From contig NZ_JACHKT010000025.1 of the NCBI RefSeq assembly GCF_014204325.1, forward strand, positions 1 through 64,000: 64,000 bases of DNA. The letters are read 5' to 3'. Source of the DNA: Arcicella rosea (lineage in GTDB: Bacteria; Bacteroidota; Bacteroidia; Cytophagales; Spirosomataceae). Below the pieces are notes generated by a model. That model was not told the DNA's origin. It did not search any database and saw nothing but the letters and a program-made list of their open reading frames with translations. Positions within the stretch are counted from its first letter, which is position 1. Every line of letters begins with the position of its first letter. Shown piece by piece: positions 56,724-64,000 of this stretch. The translations under genes were made by a program, and so were the position numbers.

Positions 56724-57662
56724 ATGACTATTACTCAATTAGAATATGTAATTGCTGTTGAAAATCATCGAAATTTTGTGCAAGCTGCCGACAGTTGTTT
56801 TGTGACTCAACCTACTTTGAGTATGCAAATTCAAAAACTAGAGGATGAACTTGGCGTAAAAATATTTGACAGAAGCAGACAACCTGTTGTAACCACTCAA
56901 ATTGGTTTAGAAATTATTCAACAGGCACGCATTACCATTGCTGAATTTTATAAAATCAAAGATGCTGTAAATTCTGGAAAACATGATGTAACTGGCGAAG
57001 TTCGTTTGGGCGTTATTCCTACTATTGCCCCTTATTTGTTGCCACTTTTTCTGGCTAGTTTTCTTGAAAAATATCCAAATGTTGAACTGAAAATCAAAGA
57101 GTTGACAACCGACAGAATTGTTCACGGTTTAAAAAATGATGATTTCGATTTGGGATTAATTGCAACGCCACTTCAACAACCAAATATTGTGGAATATCCA
57201 ATTTTTTATGAAGAATTAGTGTTGTATGTGTCTAAAGAAAATGCGATTTATCAAAAAAAATATGCAATTTCGGAAGATATTAATCCAAAGGAATTATGGC
57301 TTTTAGAGGAAGGACATTGTTTGCGTTCGCAAATTGAAAATCTTTGTGAATTAAAACGAAAGTCTATCGGAAGAAATCAATTTGAATATCAGGCTGGAAG
57401 TTTAGAAACACTTCGAAAAATGGTTGAAAGAAATCAAGGAATTACCATTTTACCAGAATTGGCTACGATGGATTTTGATGAAGATAGATTAAACTTAATT
57501 CGACACTTCAAATCGCCAGCTCCTGTAAGAGAAGTAAGTTTAGTCGCTCACAAAAATTTTGCAAAAATGGGTATTTTAAAAGCGTTGAAAGAAAGTATTC
57601 TTGAAGCAATCCCTAAAGAATTAACAGTTGAAAAGAAAAGAAATATAATTGAAGTTGCTTAG
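56724..57662 (+). CDS. oxyR: OxyR peroxide-sensing LysR-type regulator
   Basis: A 312-residue LysR-family regulator with an N-terminal winged helix (MTITQLEYVIAVENHRNFVQAADSCFVTQPTLSMQIQKLE). The effector domain has the redox pair Cys199 and Cys208 (EEGHCLRSQIENLCE), exactly the numbering of E. coli OxyR. Oxidation by H2O2 would form a disulfide and activate ahpC. Divergent orientation from ahpC and the dyad between them confirm the assignment. Confidence 0.95.
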   Translation: MTITQLEYVIAVENHRNFVQAADSCFVTQPTLSMQIQKLEDELGVKIFDRSRQPVVTTQIGLEIIQQARITIAEFYKIKDAVNSGKHDVTGEVRLGVIPTIAPYLLPLFLASFLEKYPNVELKIKELTTDRIVHGLKNDDFDLGLIATPLQQPNIVEYPIFYEELVLYVSKENAIYQKKYAISEDINPKELWLLEEGHCLRSQIENLCELKRKSIGRNQFEYQAGSLETLRKMVERNQGITILPELATMDFDEDRLNLIRHFKSPAPVREVSLVAHKNFAKMGILKALKESILEAIPKELTVEKKRNIIEVA

Positions 57663-57668
57663 ATTTAA

Positions 57669-57772
57669 GACTTTAGGACTTTAAGACTTTAAGACTTTAA
57701 GACTTTAAGACTTTAGGACTTTAAGACTTTAGGACTTTAGGACTTTAGGACTTTAGGACTTTAGGACTTTAG
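57669..57772. repeat. 8-bp tandem repeat array, 13 units
   Basis: Thirteen head-to-tail copies of GACTTTAR, where R is A or G, begin 7 bp after the oxyR stop. Complementary words (CTTAAAGTC, CTAAAGTC) occur at 57909-57952, so the array could fold on itself over ~140 nt. Such perfect units suggest recent slippage expansion. The rest of the 312-bp gap up to 57974 holds a possible TAATTTTG -7 box at 57835-57842 and no gene. Confidence 0.85.
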
Positions 57773-57974
57773 GACTAATTTTTTAAAAAGCAAGGTACTT
57801 ATTTATACATATAATTTGCGATTTTTTGTCATTAATTTTGCTATTTTTAGTTTTCAACTTCTACAAATTCATCGTGTAAAATAACTTTTAAAATTGTCAA
57901 TCTGGAAATCTTTTAATCTTAAAGTCCTTTAGTCTTAAAATCCTAAAGTCGCCAAAATCAATAAACTAAAAACA

Positions 57975-59606
57975 ATGAAATCTATCCTCACACTATGCTT
58001 GATACTCCAAAGTTTTTTTGGATTTTCACAGCTATTCCAACCTAAAAAAACTTATACTCGTCAAGACACACTTCGTGGGAGTATCACTCCTGAAAGAGCT
58101 TGGTGGAATTTACAGTATTATCATCTTAGCGTTAAAGTTCAACCCAATGATAGCACTATTTCTGGTAATAATTTAATTACTTATAAAGTATTGAAGCCAG
58201 CACAAACGATACAAATTGATTTGCAAAATCCTATGCAAATCACCAAAGTTGAGCAAGACGGACAAGCTTTAAAATATAAAAGAGATGGTAATGCCTTTTT
58301 TGTTGAACTTCAAAAAAAACAAGTCGTTGGCAAAACAGAATCTATCAAAGTATTTTATGAAGGAAAGCCAAGAATTGCTCGTCGTCCGCCTTGGGATGGT
58401 GGTTTTTCTTGGAAAAAAGATTCAGAAGGGAATTGGTTTATCACTACTTCCTGCCAAGGTTTGGGAGCAAGCGTTTGGTGGCCTTGTAAAGACCACATGT
58501 ACGACGAAGCCGACAGTATGCTCATTTCCATTACTGTTCCCAAAAAACTGCAAGATATTTCAAATGGCAGATTGTTGAGAGTAATTGATAATCCAGATGA
58601 TACTCGTACTTTCGATTGGTTTGTTTCAAATCCTATCAATAATTACGGTGTAAATATCAATATCGGTAATTATGTACATTTCTCAGAAAAGTATAAAGGT
58701 TTAAGAGGAGATTTAGATTGTAATTATTACGTTTTGCCAGAAGATTTAGAGAAAGCCAAAGTACAATTCAAACAAGTACCACTAATGCTTAAAGCTTTTG
58801 AACATTGGTTTGGTCCTTATCCATTTTATGAAGACGGATACAAATTAGTTCAAGTATCATATTTGGGAATGGAACACCAAAGTTCAGTTACCTATGGCAA
58901 TAAATTTGCCAATGGTTATTTAGGGAGAGATTTGTCTGGAACAGGTTGGGGATTGAAATGGGATTTTATCATCATTCACGAGTCAGGTCATGAATGGTTT
59001 GCTAATAATATTACCGACAAAGACATTGCCGACATGTGGATTCATGAAAGTTTTACCAATTATTCTGAAAGTCTTTTCACGGAATATCATTTTGGAAAAG
59101 AAGCAGGAGCGGCTTATGTAAGAGGATGTAGAAAACTAATTGGTAATCAAGAACCCATTATCGGCGATTATGGAGTGAATGAAAGTGGTTCTGGCGATAT
59201 GTATTACAAAGGCGGTAATATGTTGCATACTATTCGTCAGATTATTGATAATGATGAAAAATGGAGACAAATTTTGGTTGGACTCAATAAAGACTTTTAT
59301 CATCAAACTGTTGATACAAAGCAAATTGAAAGTTACATCAGTAAAAAAGCAGGAATTAATTTAAGTAAAGTATTCGACCAATATCTCAGAAACACTAAAA
59401 TTCCAACCTTGGAGTATAAAGTAGAAAATGGTGAAATTACTTATCGCTGGACGACTTGTATTGATGGTTTCAACATGCCAATAAAGATTGAAAATGCCAA
59501 AGGGAAATATCAATTCATTGAACCAAGTACAGAATGGAAAAGCTTAAAAAGGCTTAATGAGCTAAAAGTTGATGAGAATTTCTATGTAAATGTGAAAAAA
59601 ATATAA
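57975..59606 (+). CDS. M1-family metallopeptidase (aminopeptidase N-like), secreted
   Basis: A 543-residue zinc aminopeptidase with a signal peptide (MKSILTLCLILQSFFGFS). After an N-terminal beta domain, the exopeptidase motif region is present near GMEHQSS, which is a variant of the family GAMEN/GMEN, and the zinc site is HESGHEWF with the third ligand Glu 18 residues downstream (WIHESF). The short length, without the large C-terminal helical domain, matches Bacteroidota M1 proteins. It would act in the periplasm on oligopeptides. Confidence 0.9.
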   Translation: MKSILTLCLILQSFFGFSQLFQPKKTYTRQDTLRGSITPERAWWNLQYYHLSVKVQPNDSTISGNNLITYKVLKPAQTIQIDLQNPMQITKVEQDGQALKYKRDGNAFFVELQKKQVVGKTESIKVFYEGKPRIARRPPWDGGFSWKKDSEGNWFITTSCQGLGASVWWPCKDHMYDEADSMLISITVPKKLQDISNGRLLRVIDNPDDTRTFDWFVSNPINNYGVNINIGNYVHFSEKYKGLRGDLDCNYYVLPEDLEKAKVQFKQVPLMLKAFEHWFGPYPFYEDGYKLVQVSYLGMEHQSSVTYGNKFANGYLGRDLSGTGWGLKWDFIIIHESGHEWFANNITDKDIADMWIHESFTNYSESLFTEYHFGKEAGAAYVRGCRKLIGNQEPIIGDYGVNESGSGDMYYKGGNMLHTIRQIIDNDEKWRQILVGLNKDFYHQTVDTKQIESYISKKAGINLSKVFDQYLRNTKIPTLEYKVENGEITYRWTTCIDGFNMPIKIENAKGKYQFIEPSTEWKSLKRLNELKVDENFYVNVKKI

Positions 59607-59722
59607 ATAATTTAATTTCATTTATCAAAATTTAAAATTTGTATTCATTAACATTATTCTAATTTAATATAACTGTTAAATGTAGTTCTTACTTTTGAAA
59701 AAATATTCTTTGTTACTACAAT

Positions 59723-60373
59723 ATGGATAATAAAATAGTTATTTCTGTACTAATGTCGGTATTTAATACCGATTTTGTATTGGTAAAAAGGGCGATAGAT
59801 TCTGTACTTAATCAAGATTTTCAAGATTTTGAACTCATTATTATTGATGATGGGAGTAATAACAATATACATTACCAAGTGCTTGATTATGCAAAACAAC
59901 ATGAAGATAAAGTAGTTTACCTACGCCATAAAAATAGTGGGCAGTCAAATGCTATCAACAGAGGAATATCATATAGTCGAGGTGAATATATTACTATTCT
60001 GGATGCAGACGACGAATATAAGTTAAATCATTTACAGGCTTGTTTAAGAGAAATAAAAGGTAATGACTTAATCGCCTCTACCACGAAAACAATAGTAGAT
60101 AACGATAATGATTATTATGTACCTGATAAATACGATCTTAATAGAATTATTCATGTAGATGATTGTATTTTGTTTGCAACACTTTTCGGAAAAAAGGAGG
60201 TATTTATCAATTTAAAATTTCAAAATGTTTATTCAGCAGATTCTTATTTTTACGAGAGTGCGGCCCAAAAATATGCAGTAAAAAAAGTAGATTTAAGAAC
60301 CTATATCTATTACAGAAACATTCCGACTAGTTTCTGTTCAACTCTGAAGAATAAAATCAATGTCGTTAGCTAA
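59723..60373 (+). CDS. GT2-family glycosyltransferase
   Basis: A 216-residue GT-A enzyme beginning ISVLMSVFNTDFVLVKRAIDSVLNQDFQDFELIIIDDGS, the typical GT2 N-terminus, with HKNSGQSNAINRGISYSRGEYITILDADDEY containing the DxD-like metal/donor motif. The sugar is unknown. It overlaps the next gene by 14 bp, so the two are co-translated. Confidence 0.9.
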   Translation: MDNKIVISVLMSVFNTDFVLVKRAIDSVLNQDFQDFELIIIDDGSNNNIHYQVLDYAKQHEDKVVYLRHKNSGQSNAINRGISYSRGEYITILDADDEYKLNHLQACLREIKGNDLIASTTKTIVDNDNDYYVPDKYDLNRIIHVDDCILFATLFGKKEVFINLKFQNVYSADSYFYESAAQKYAVKKVDLRTYIYYRNIPTSFCSTLKNKINVVS

Positions 60374-61139
60374 TCCCTTTCTAAGCTATCCAGATATTAC
60401 TACTAAAGAGTTAATATTTGGTTGTCATATAACTGGAATTTTTGATGTAAATCGTAATAATACGTTGCAAGATGATGATTTTGGCTTGGTAGAAAAATGG
60501 TCAACATCTATAAAAAATCTAAATTTAAAAGCTATTTTATTTCATAATAACTTTTCAGAAAAAACTCAAAAAACTTTTGAAAGTGACCACTTAGCTTTTG
60601 TTGAAATTAAGTACGATACACGATTTAATCCAAACGTATTTCGCTATTTTGTTTACTTAGAATTCTTAAAAATACATTCAAAAGTTATAGAAAAAATTTT
60701 TGTAACAGATGTTTCAGATGTGGTAGCAGTAAAAAACCCTTTCAAAGAAAAGTTATTGCTAACAAACCCTGATACAATTTTTTGTGGTGATGAGCCTAAG
60801 TTACTCGAAAACGATTGGATGATTGAGCATGCTAGTCACTTACGGAGTAAAATACCCAGCTATTGCTTATATGAAAGTACATTTAAAGACGCTATTCTTC
60901 TAAATTGTGGTATAATTGGTGGAAATATTAAAGTTATGTTTCCATTTTTAAATAAGCTTTGGCATATACACGAAACTTATAATCATGATAATAAAACTGC
61001 ATTCACAGGAGATATGGGGGCTTTTAATTATCTTATAAGAACCGAATTCAATTCAAATTTAATTCATGGAGAACCTGTCAATACTGTATTTAAAATGTTT
61101 GAAGAACTTAGACAAGATTGTTGGTTTAGGCATAAATAG
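60360..61139 (+). CDS. Glycosyltransferase-like protein with DxSD motif, 259 aa
   Basis: A 259-residue soluble protein without signal or membrane segments. The sequence KIFVTDVSDVVAVKNPF resembles the nucleotide-sugar/metal site of GT-A transferases, and the flanking pattern (IFCGDEPKLLENDW, LLNCGIIGG, AFTGDMGAFNYLIR) is also that of GT-A enzymes that handle short glycans. I cannot name a family. The 14-bp overlap with the upstream GT2 suggests that the two work together on one glycan. Closest analogues would be small capsular or lipid-A-like sugar transferases (inference). Confidence 0.6.
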   Translation: MSLANPFLSYPDITTKELIFGCHITGIFDVNRNNTLQDDDFGLVEKWSTSIKNLNLKAILFHNNFSEKTQKTFESDHLAFVEIKYDTRFNPNVFRYFVYLEFLKIHSKVIEKIFVTDVSDVVAVKNPFKEKLLLTNPDTIFCGDEPKLLENDWMIEHASHLRSKIPSYCLYESTFKDAILLNCGIIGGNIKVMFPFLNKLWHIHETYNHDNKTAFTGDMGAFNYLIRTEFNSNLIHGEPVNTVFKMFEELRQDCWFRHK

Positions 61140-61189
61140 CTGTTTCTAAAACCGTGGATAAGTTGGTATTTAGATATTACTGTATTATT

Positions 61190-61226
61190 AAAAATGCCTT
61201 TGTTCATTACGAACAAAGGCATTTTT
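61190..61226. terminator. Bidirectional terminator between the DxSD gene and the M14 peptidase
   Basis: A 16-bp perfect stem (AAAAATGCCTTTGTTC / GAACAAAGGCATTTTT) with a 5-nt loop, A-rich on the left and T-rich on the right, lies between two convergent stop codons. Confidence 0.92.
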
Positions 61227-61244
61227 AATAAACTTATTTTAAAA

Positions 61245-63767
61245 CTAGTTCCCTACAACAAACACAGCATTACCAAATAACAACTTACCATTTTGCCAGA
61301 AACCTCTGAAAATTGGGTCGTTGGCTAAGTAAACGATTTGTCCACGACCTAAATCTTGTGTGCCAAAAATCAATGAATTTTTAAGTTTATCTTGTGCTTT
61401 TGTACCAGCATAACCTGCTACTAAATCTTTGGTTTTAGTTACACCAACATTCCAGCCATCAGCAAGATATTGGAAGTCGGATGTTTCAAGTACTAAGCTG
61501 TAATATGTTTTGTCGTAGCCAAAAGCTAAAGGATGAGTATTATCCATCGAAAGTTTATAAATACTTCCGGGTGTTTCTTCCGAAACTGATTCTCTTTCAG
61601 CATTAGCATAAACTTTTAGTTTTGCTGCTTCATTTTCCTTTTCTTTATCTTTCTTCTTGTCTTCTTCTTTATGCTTTAATTCAAAACCATCTTTGCCTGC
61701 CAACGCATTTAATGCACCTTGAACTGCTATTAATTTACCACCAGCACGAACCCAATCTTTTACTTTAGCAAGGGTTTTATCATCTAAAATTTTGTTGTAA
61801 CGACCATCTACTAAAATCAAGACATTAAATTTTGATAAATCAACTGTTCCTAAAGTATTCTCGCCAATGATGGTAGTTGGATATTCAATTTGCTTATCAA
61901 AGAAATGCCAAGTACCACCAAAAGAAGTTGGAGAAACGCCATCACCTGAAACAATTGCTACTTTTGGAGCATCCAAATAAGCTACATTGTCAGAACCAAA
62001 GTCTGAACCTTTTGTTGACATTCCTGTAGAAACAGCGTAAAGATTTACTTGTAATCTTTCTGCTTCTGCTTGCACAATTTTATCGAATGAATCTCCCAAA
62101 CGTTCATTTCCAGAACGAGTAATTACAAGCGTTCCTTCATTGTAAGTTTGATTTTCAATTTCAAAAGGTTTGGCTGCTGAACGTACTTTAATACCTTTTT
62201 TCAACAAAGAAGCTAATAATTTCAATTCGCTGAAAGCTTGCCATTTTACCAAATAAGCATAAGGTTTTTCAACTTTAGCAGCGGCTGGTGTAAATTGTGG
62301 TTTTGGTGCTGGAGTAATTTTATCTTTTACCGCAAAAGCACTTAGTCCGTAAGCATAAGGCAACGACCATGAAGTAATATCATAGGTTACAGAATCTTCT
62401 ACCATCGTTTTTGGTTCTAATAAAATCTTCAAGAAAGTAGAACGTGGTTGGAAAAGGTTAATGACAATATCGTCTGGGTCGATACTAAAACCTACATTTT
62501 TATCATCTTGATAACTATAACCAGCAGCTACTAAACCTTTGCCAGCAATTCCATATTGAAAGTTTTCACGGTCAAGGAAACTTAAAAACTCACGGGTTCT
62601 ACTTTCATTACCTTTTGTTTTGAAAACAAACGATTTGTATTGCCCAACTGGATTTTTCTGTGCGTTGTCAAAGAACTTAATGAATTCTGTTACTGCTTTA
62701 TCAGCATTAGCAGAAACGGCTTCTAAACAAGCAAAAGAAGTACTGAAGTGATGGTCAATTCTTTGCTTCAATGTAAGTGTGTCGCCATCTCTTTTAGTGA
62801 TTCCTAAACCACCTCTTCCGCCACCACCTTGTTCGTAAGTCATACCAAAAGCACCGTTGTAAGTTGGATAAGTATCGCCATAAGATGGATACAATAAATC
62901 AAAACGTTCTTTAGAGAAATACAACCAACCATTTTTATCAAAATCACGTTTGTTATAGTCACCAAGAATTTTCTGGAATTCTCTCTGCCAACCAGTAATA
63001 TCTTCATGATATGGTTTTGCAGAAGGAGCGAAGTAATATGGGTTTTCAACACCTTGTTCATGAAAATCGGCATGAAGATGTGGCATCCATTGACGATACA
63101 TTGTTAGTCTTTCTTGCGATTCTTTTTGTGTTTGCCAAGCCCAGTCACGGTTCAAATCAAATAAATAATGATTGAAACGTCCACCCGGCCAAGGTTCAGC
63201 GTGTTCAATCGCCGCAGGATTTGGATTATAAACCGCACCTACTTTTTGATTATAAAAGTTTACATAACGGTCGTATCCATCTGGATTAATACTTGGGTCA
63301 AGAATCACTACAGTATTTGCCAAAATCGCTTTTGAACGCTCGTTAGAAGCATTCATCAATTCGTATAAAGTAAAAGGAGCAGTACTTGTTCCACATGATT
63401 CATTTCCATGAACATTGTAACTCAACCAAGCAATAGCGGGTTGTTTTTTAGTTGGTTTTCCTTCTAATAAACCAATTGATTTTAAATTATTGGTTCTGAT
63501 TTCCTCTAATTGAGCAAAATTTTCTGGTGAAGCCAAGATGGCAATCATCAATGGGCGACCTTCGTTGGTTGAACCATATTGAATTAATTTTACTTGGTTT
63601 GGGTTCTGACGAGCCACATATTCGTAATAACTTACTACTTGGTGATGTCTGAGGAAGCGTTCGCCTTTTTTGAAGTTCAGGAATTCTTCAGGAGATTGTA
63701 GTTTACTTTGTGCTGATGCACAGATACTTAACAGCAAAAATACGTGAAGTAATAGATTTTTGAGCAT
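61245..63767 (-). CDS. M14-family zinc carboxypeptidase, secreted
   Basis: An 840-residue protein with a signal peptide (1-19, ending CASA). The M14 domain (~40-400) has the zinc ligands in NVHGNESCG (HxxE) and a later His in the HADFHEQGV region; LDPSINPDGYDRY and DLNRDWAWQT are further family landmarks. The C-terminal ~400 residues form a class I glutamine-amidotransferase-like or GATase1-type domain (VAIVSGDGVSPTSFGGTWHFFD ... LDDKTLAKVKDWVRAGGKL), which is frequent in this Bacteroidota subgroup. A Lys/Glu-rich linker occurs at about 695-720. It should remove C-terminal residues from peptides outside the cytoplasm. Confidence 0.9.
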   Translation of the reverse strand: MLKNLLLHVFLLLSICASAQSKLQSPEEFLNFKKGERFLRHHQVVSYYEYVARQNPNQVKLIQYGSTNEGRPLMIAILASPENFAQLEEIRTNNLKSIGLLEGKPTKKQPAIAWLSYNVHGNESCGTSTAPFTLYELMNASNERSKAILANTVVILDPSINPDGYDRYVNFYNQKVGAVYNPNPAAIEHAEPWPGGRFNHYLFDLNRDWAWQTQKESQERLTMYRQWMPHLHADFHEQGVENPYYFAPSAKPYHEDITGWQREFQKILGDYNKRDFDKNGWLYFSKERFDLLYPSYGDTYPTYNGAFGMTYEQGGGGRGGLGITKRDGDTLTLKQRIDHHFSTSFACLEAVSANADKAVTEFIKFFDNAQKNPVGQYKSFVFKTKGNESRTREFLSFLDRENFQYGIAGKGLVAAGYSYQDDKNVGFSIDPDDIVINLFQPRSTFLKILLEPKTMVEDSVTYDITSWSLPYAYGLSAFAVKDKITPAPKPQFTPAAAKVEKPYAYLVKWQAFSELKLLASLLKKGIKVRSAAKPFEIENQTYNEGTLVITRSGNERLGDSFDKIVQAEAERLQVNLYAVSTGMSTKGSDFGSDNVAYLDAPKVAIVSGDGVSPTSFGGTWHFFDKQIEYPTTIIGENTLGTVDLSKFNVLILVDGRYNKILDDKTLAKVKDWVRAGGKLIAVQGALNALAGKDGFELKHKEEDKKKDKEKENEAAKLKVYANAERESVSEETPGSIYKLSMDNTHPLAFGYDKTYYSLVLETSDFQYLADGWNVGVTKTKDLVAGYAGTKAQDKLKNSLIFGTQDLGRGQIVYLANDPIFRGFWQNGKLLFGNAVFVVGN

Positions 63768-63828
63768 GATATTAAGGTTTGATGAATGGATTCAAACCAA
63801 AAATAGAAAGAAAAAGCTTCCTAAAAAA

Positions 63829-64000
63829 TCAAATATCCTTTTTTTCACAACAAGATTTAAGCGGTACTGGGTCATGACCGCTACCGCCCCAAGGATGGCA
63901 AGAAGCAAACCGTTTCATTCCTAAACGAAAACCTTTCCAAAATCCCCAAATCTGAATGGCTTCTATCATATACTGTGAACAAGTAGGCGTATAACGACAA
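63829..64000 (-). CDS. yidD: YidD-family membrane protein insertion efficiency factor (5' end beyond window)
   Basis: Fifty-six C-terminal codons are visible and the gene runs off the right edge. The motif [11 protein letters not shown] followed by [18 protein letters not shown] is the YidD signature, with the conserved cysteines. YidD assists YidC-dependent insertion of membrane proteins. The stop TGA lies at 63829-63831. The C-terminus is slightly extended (KSCCEKKDI). It is 61 bp from the M14 peptidase start. Confidence 0.92.
   Translation of the reverse strand, partial: CRYTPTCSQYMIEAIQIWGFWKGFRLGMKRFASCHPWGGSGHDPVPLKSCCEKKDI

Overview
The window looks like chromosomal DNA from a member of the Bacteroidota, probably a Cytophagales-type aerobe. 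The grounds are low G+C, few Shine-Dalgarno sequences, several TAnnTTTG promoter boxes, an outer-membrane beta-barrel protein with a carboxypeptidase-regulatory domain, a SusA-like glycosidase, PD40-OmpA lipoprotein-like proteins, DUF1460 and an OxyR/AhpC/AhpD set. No rRNA or tRNA gene, prophage, transposase gene or CRISPR array was recognised, so the genus stays open. About 52 genes are supported, including a 40-residue membrane peptide and a yidD gene cut by the right edge.

Layout. 0-14 kb: a secreted hydrolase, an outer-membrane barrel protein, an SDR, an S9 peptidase, an IlvD/Edd sugar-acid dehydratase, and an MFS/MalY-type C-S lyase pair. 14-20 kb: an S8 protease, an XRE/S24-like regulator, MogA, a TetR regulator, and an aldehyde-dehydrogenase-fold protein that lacks its catalytic residues. 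20-30 kb: a maltodextrin locus with two divergent arms. The minus arm holds a GH13 amylase, a sugar MFS and a DUF1460 amidase. The plus arm holds a SusA-like GH13, beta-phosphoglucomutase and a GH65 phosphorylase. Together they would cut maltodextrin outside the cytoplasm, import maltose and feed glucose-6-phosphate to glycolysis. 30-38 kb: housekeeping genes (SDR, UMF1-type MFS, MsrB, Dabb protein, DapA, LigA).

38-55 kb is the most distinctive part: a plus-strand surface-polysaccharide region. Two paralogous polytopic proteins with GT-C-like features flank rpe and two tandem paralogous PD40-OmpA proteins. They are followed by an acyltransferase-3, a GT2, UDP-galactopyranose mutase, a large propeller-like protein, an AlgI-type MBOAT and an AlgJ/AlgX-type SGNH protein. 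The expected products are galactofuranose-containing and O-acylated glycans. 55-58 kb is the peroxide-defence unit ahpD-ahpC / oxyR with a clear dyad between the divergent genes. 58-64 kb carries an M1 peptidase, a GT2 plus a DxSD glycosyltransferase-like partner, an M14 carboxypeptidase and the end of yidD.

The intergenic DNA is rich in structured repeats. A MITE-like element with 23-bp terminal inverted repeats occurs complete at 33.4 kb and cut at the left window edge; the two copies carry the hairpin loop in opposite orientation relative to their flanks. There is a 21-bp tandem array overlapping a stop codon, an 8-bp tandem array, a 30-bp perfect hairpin, and several unrelated inverted repeats whose arms are all spaced about 84-94 nt apart.
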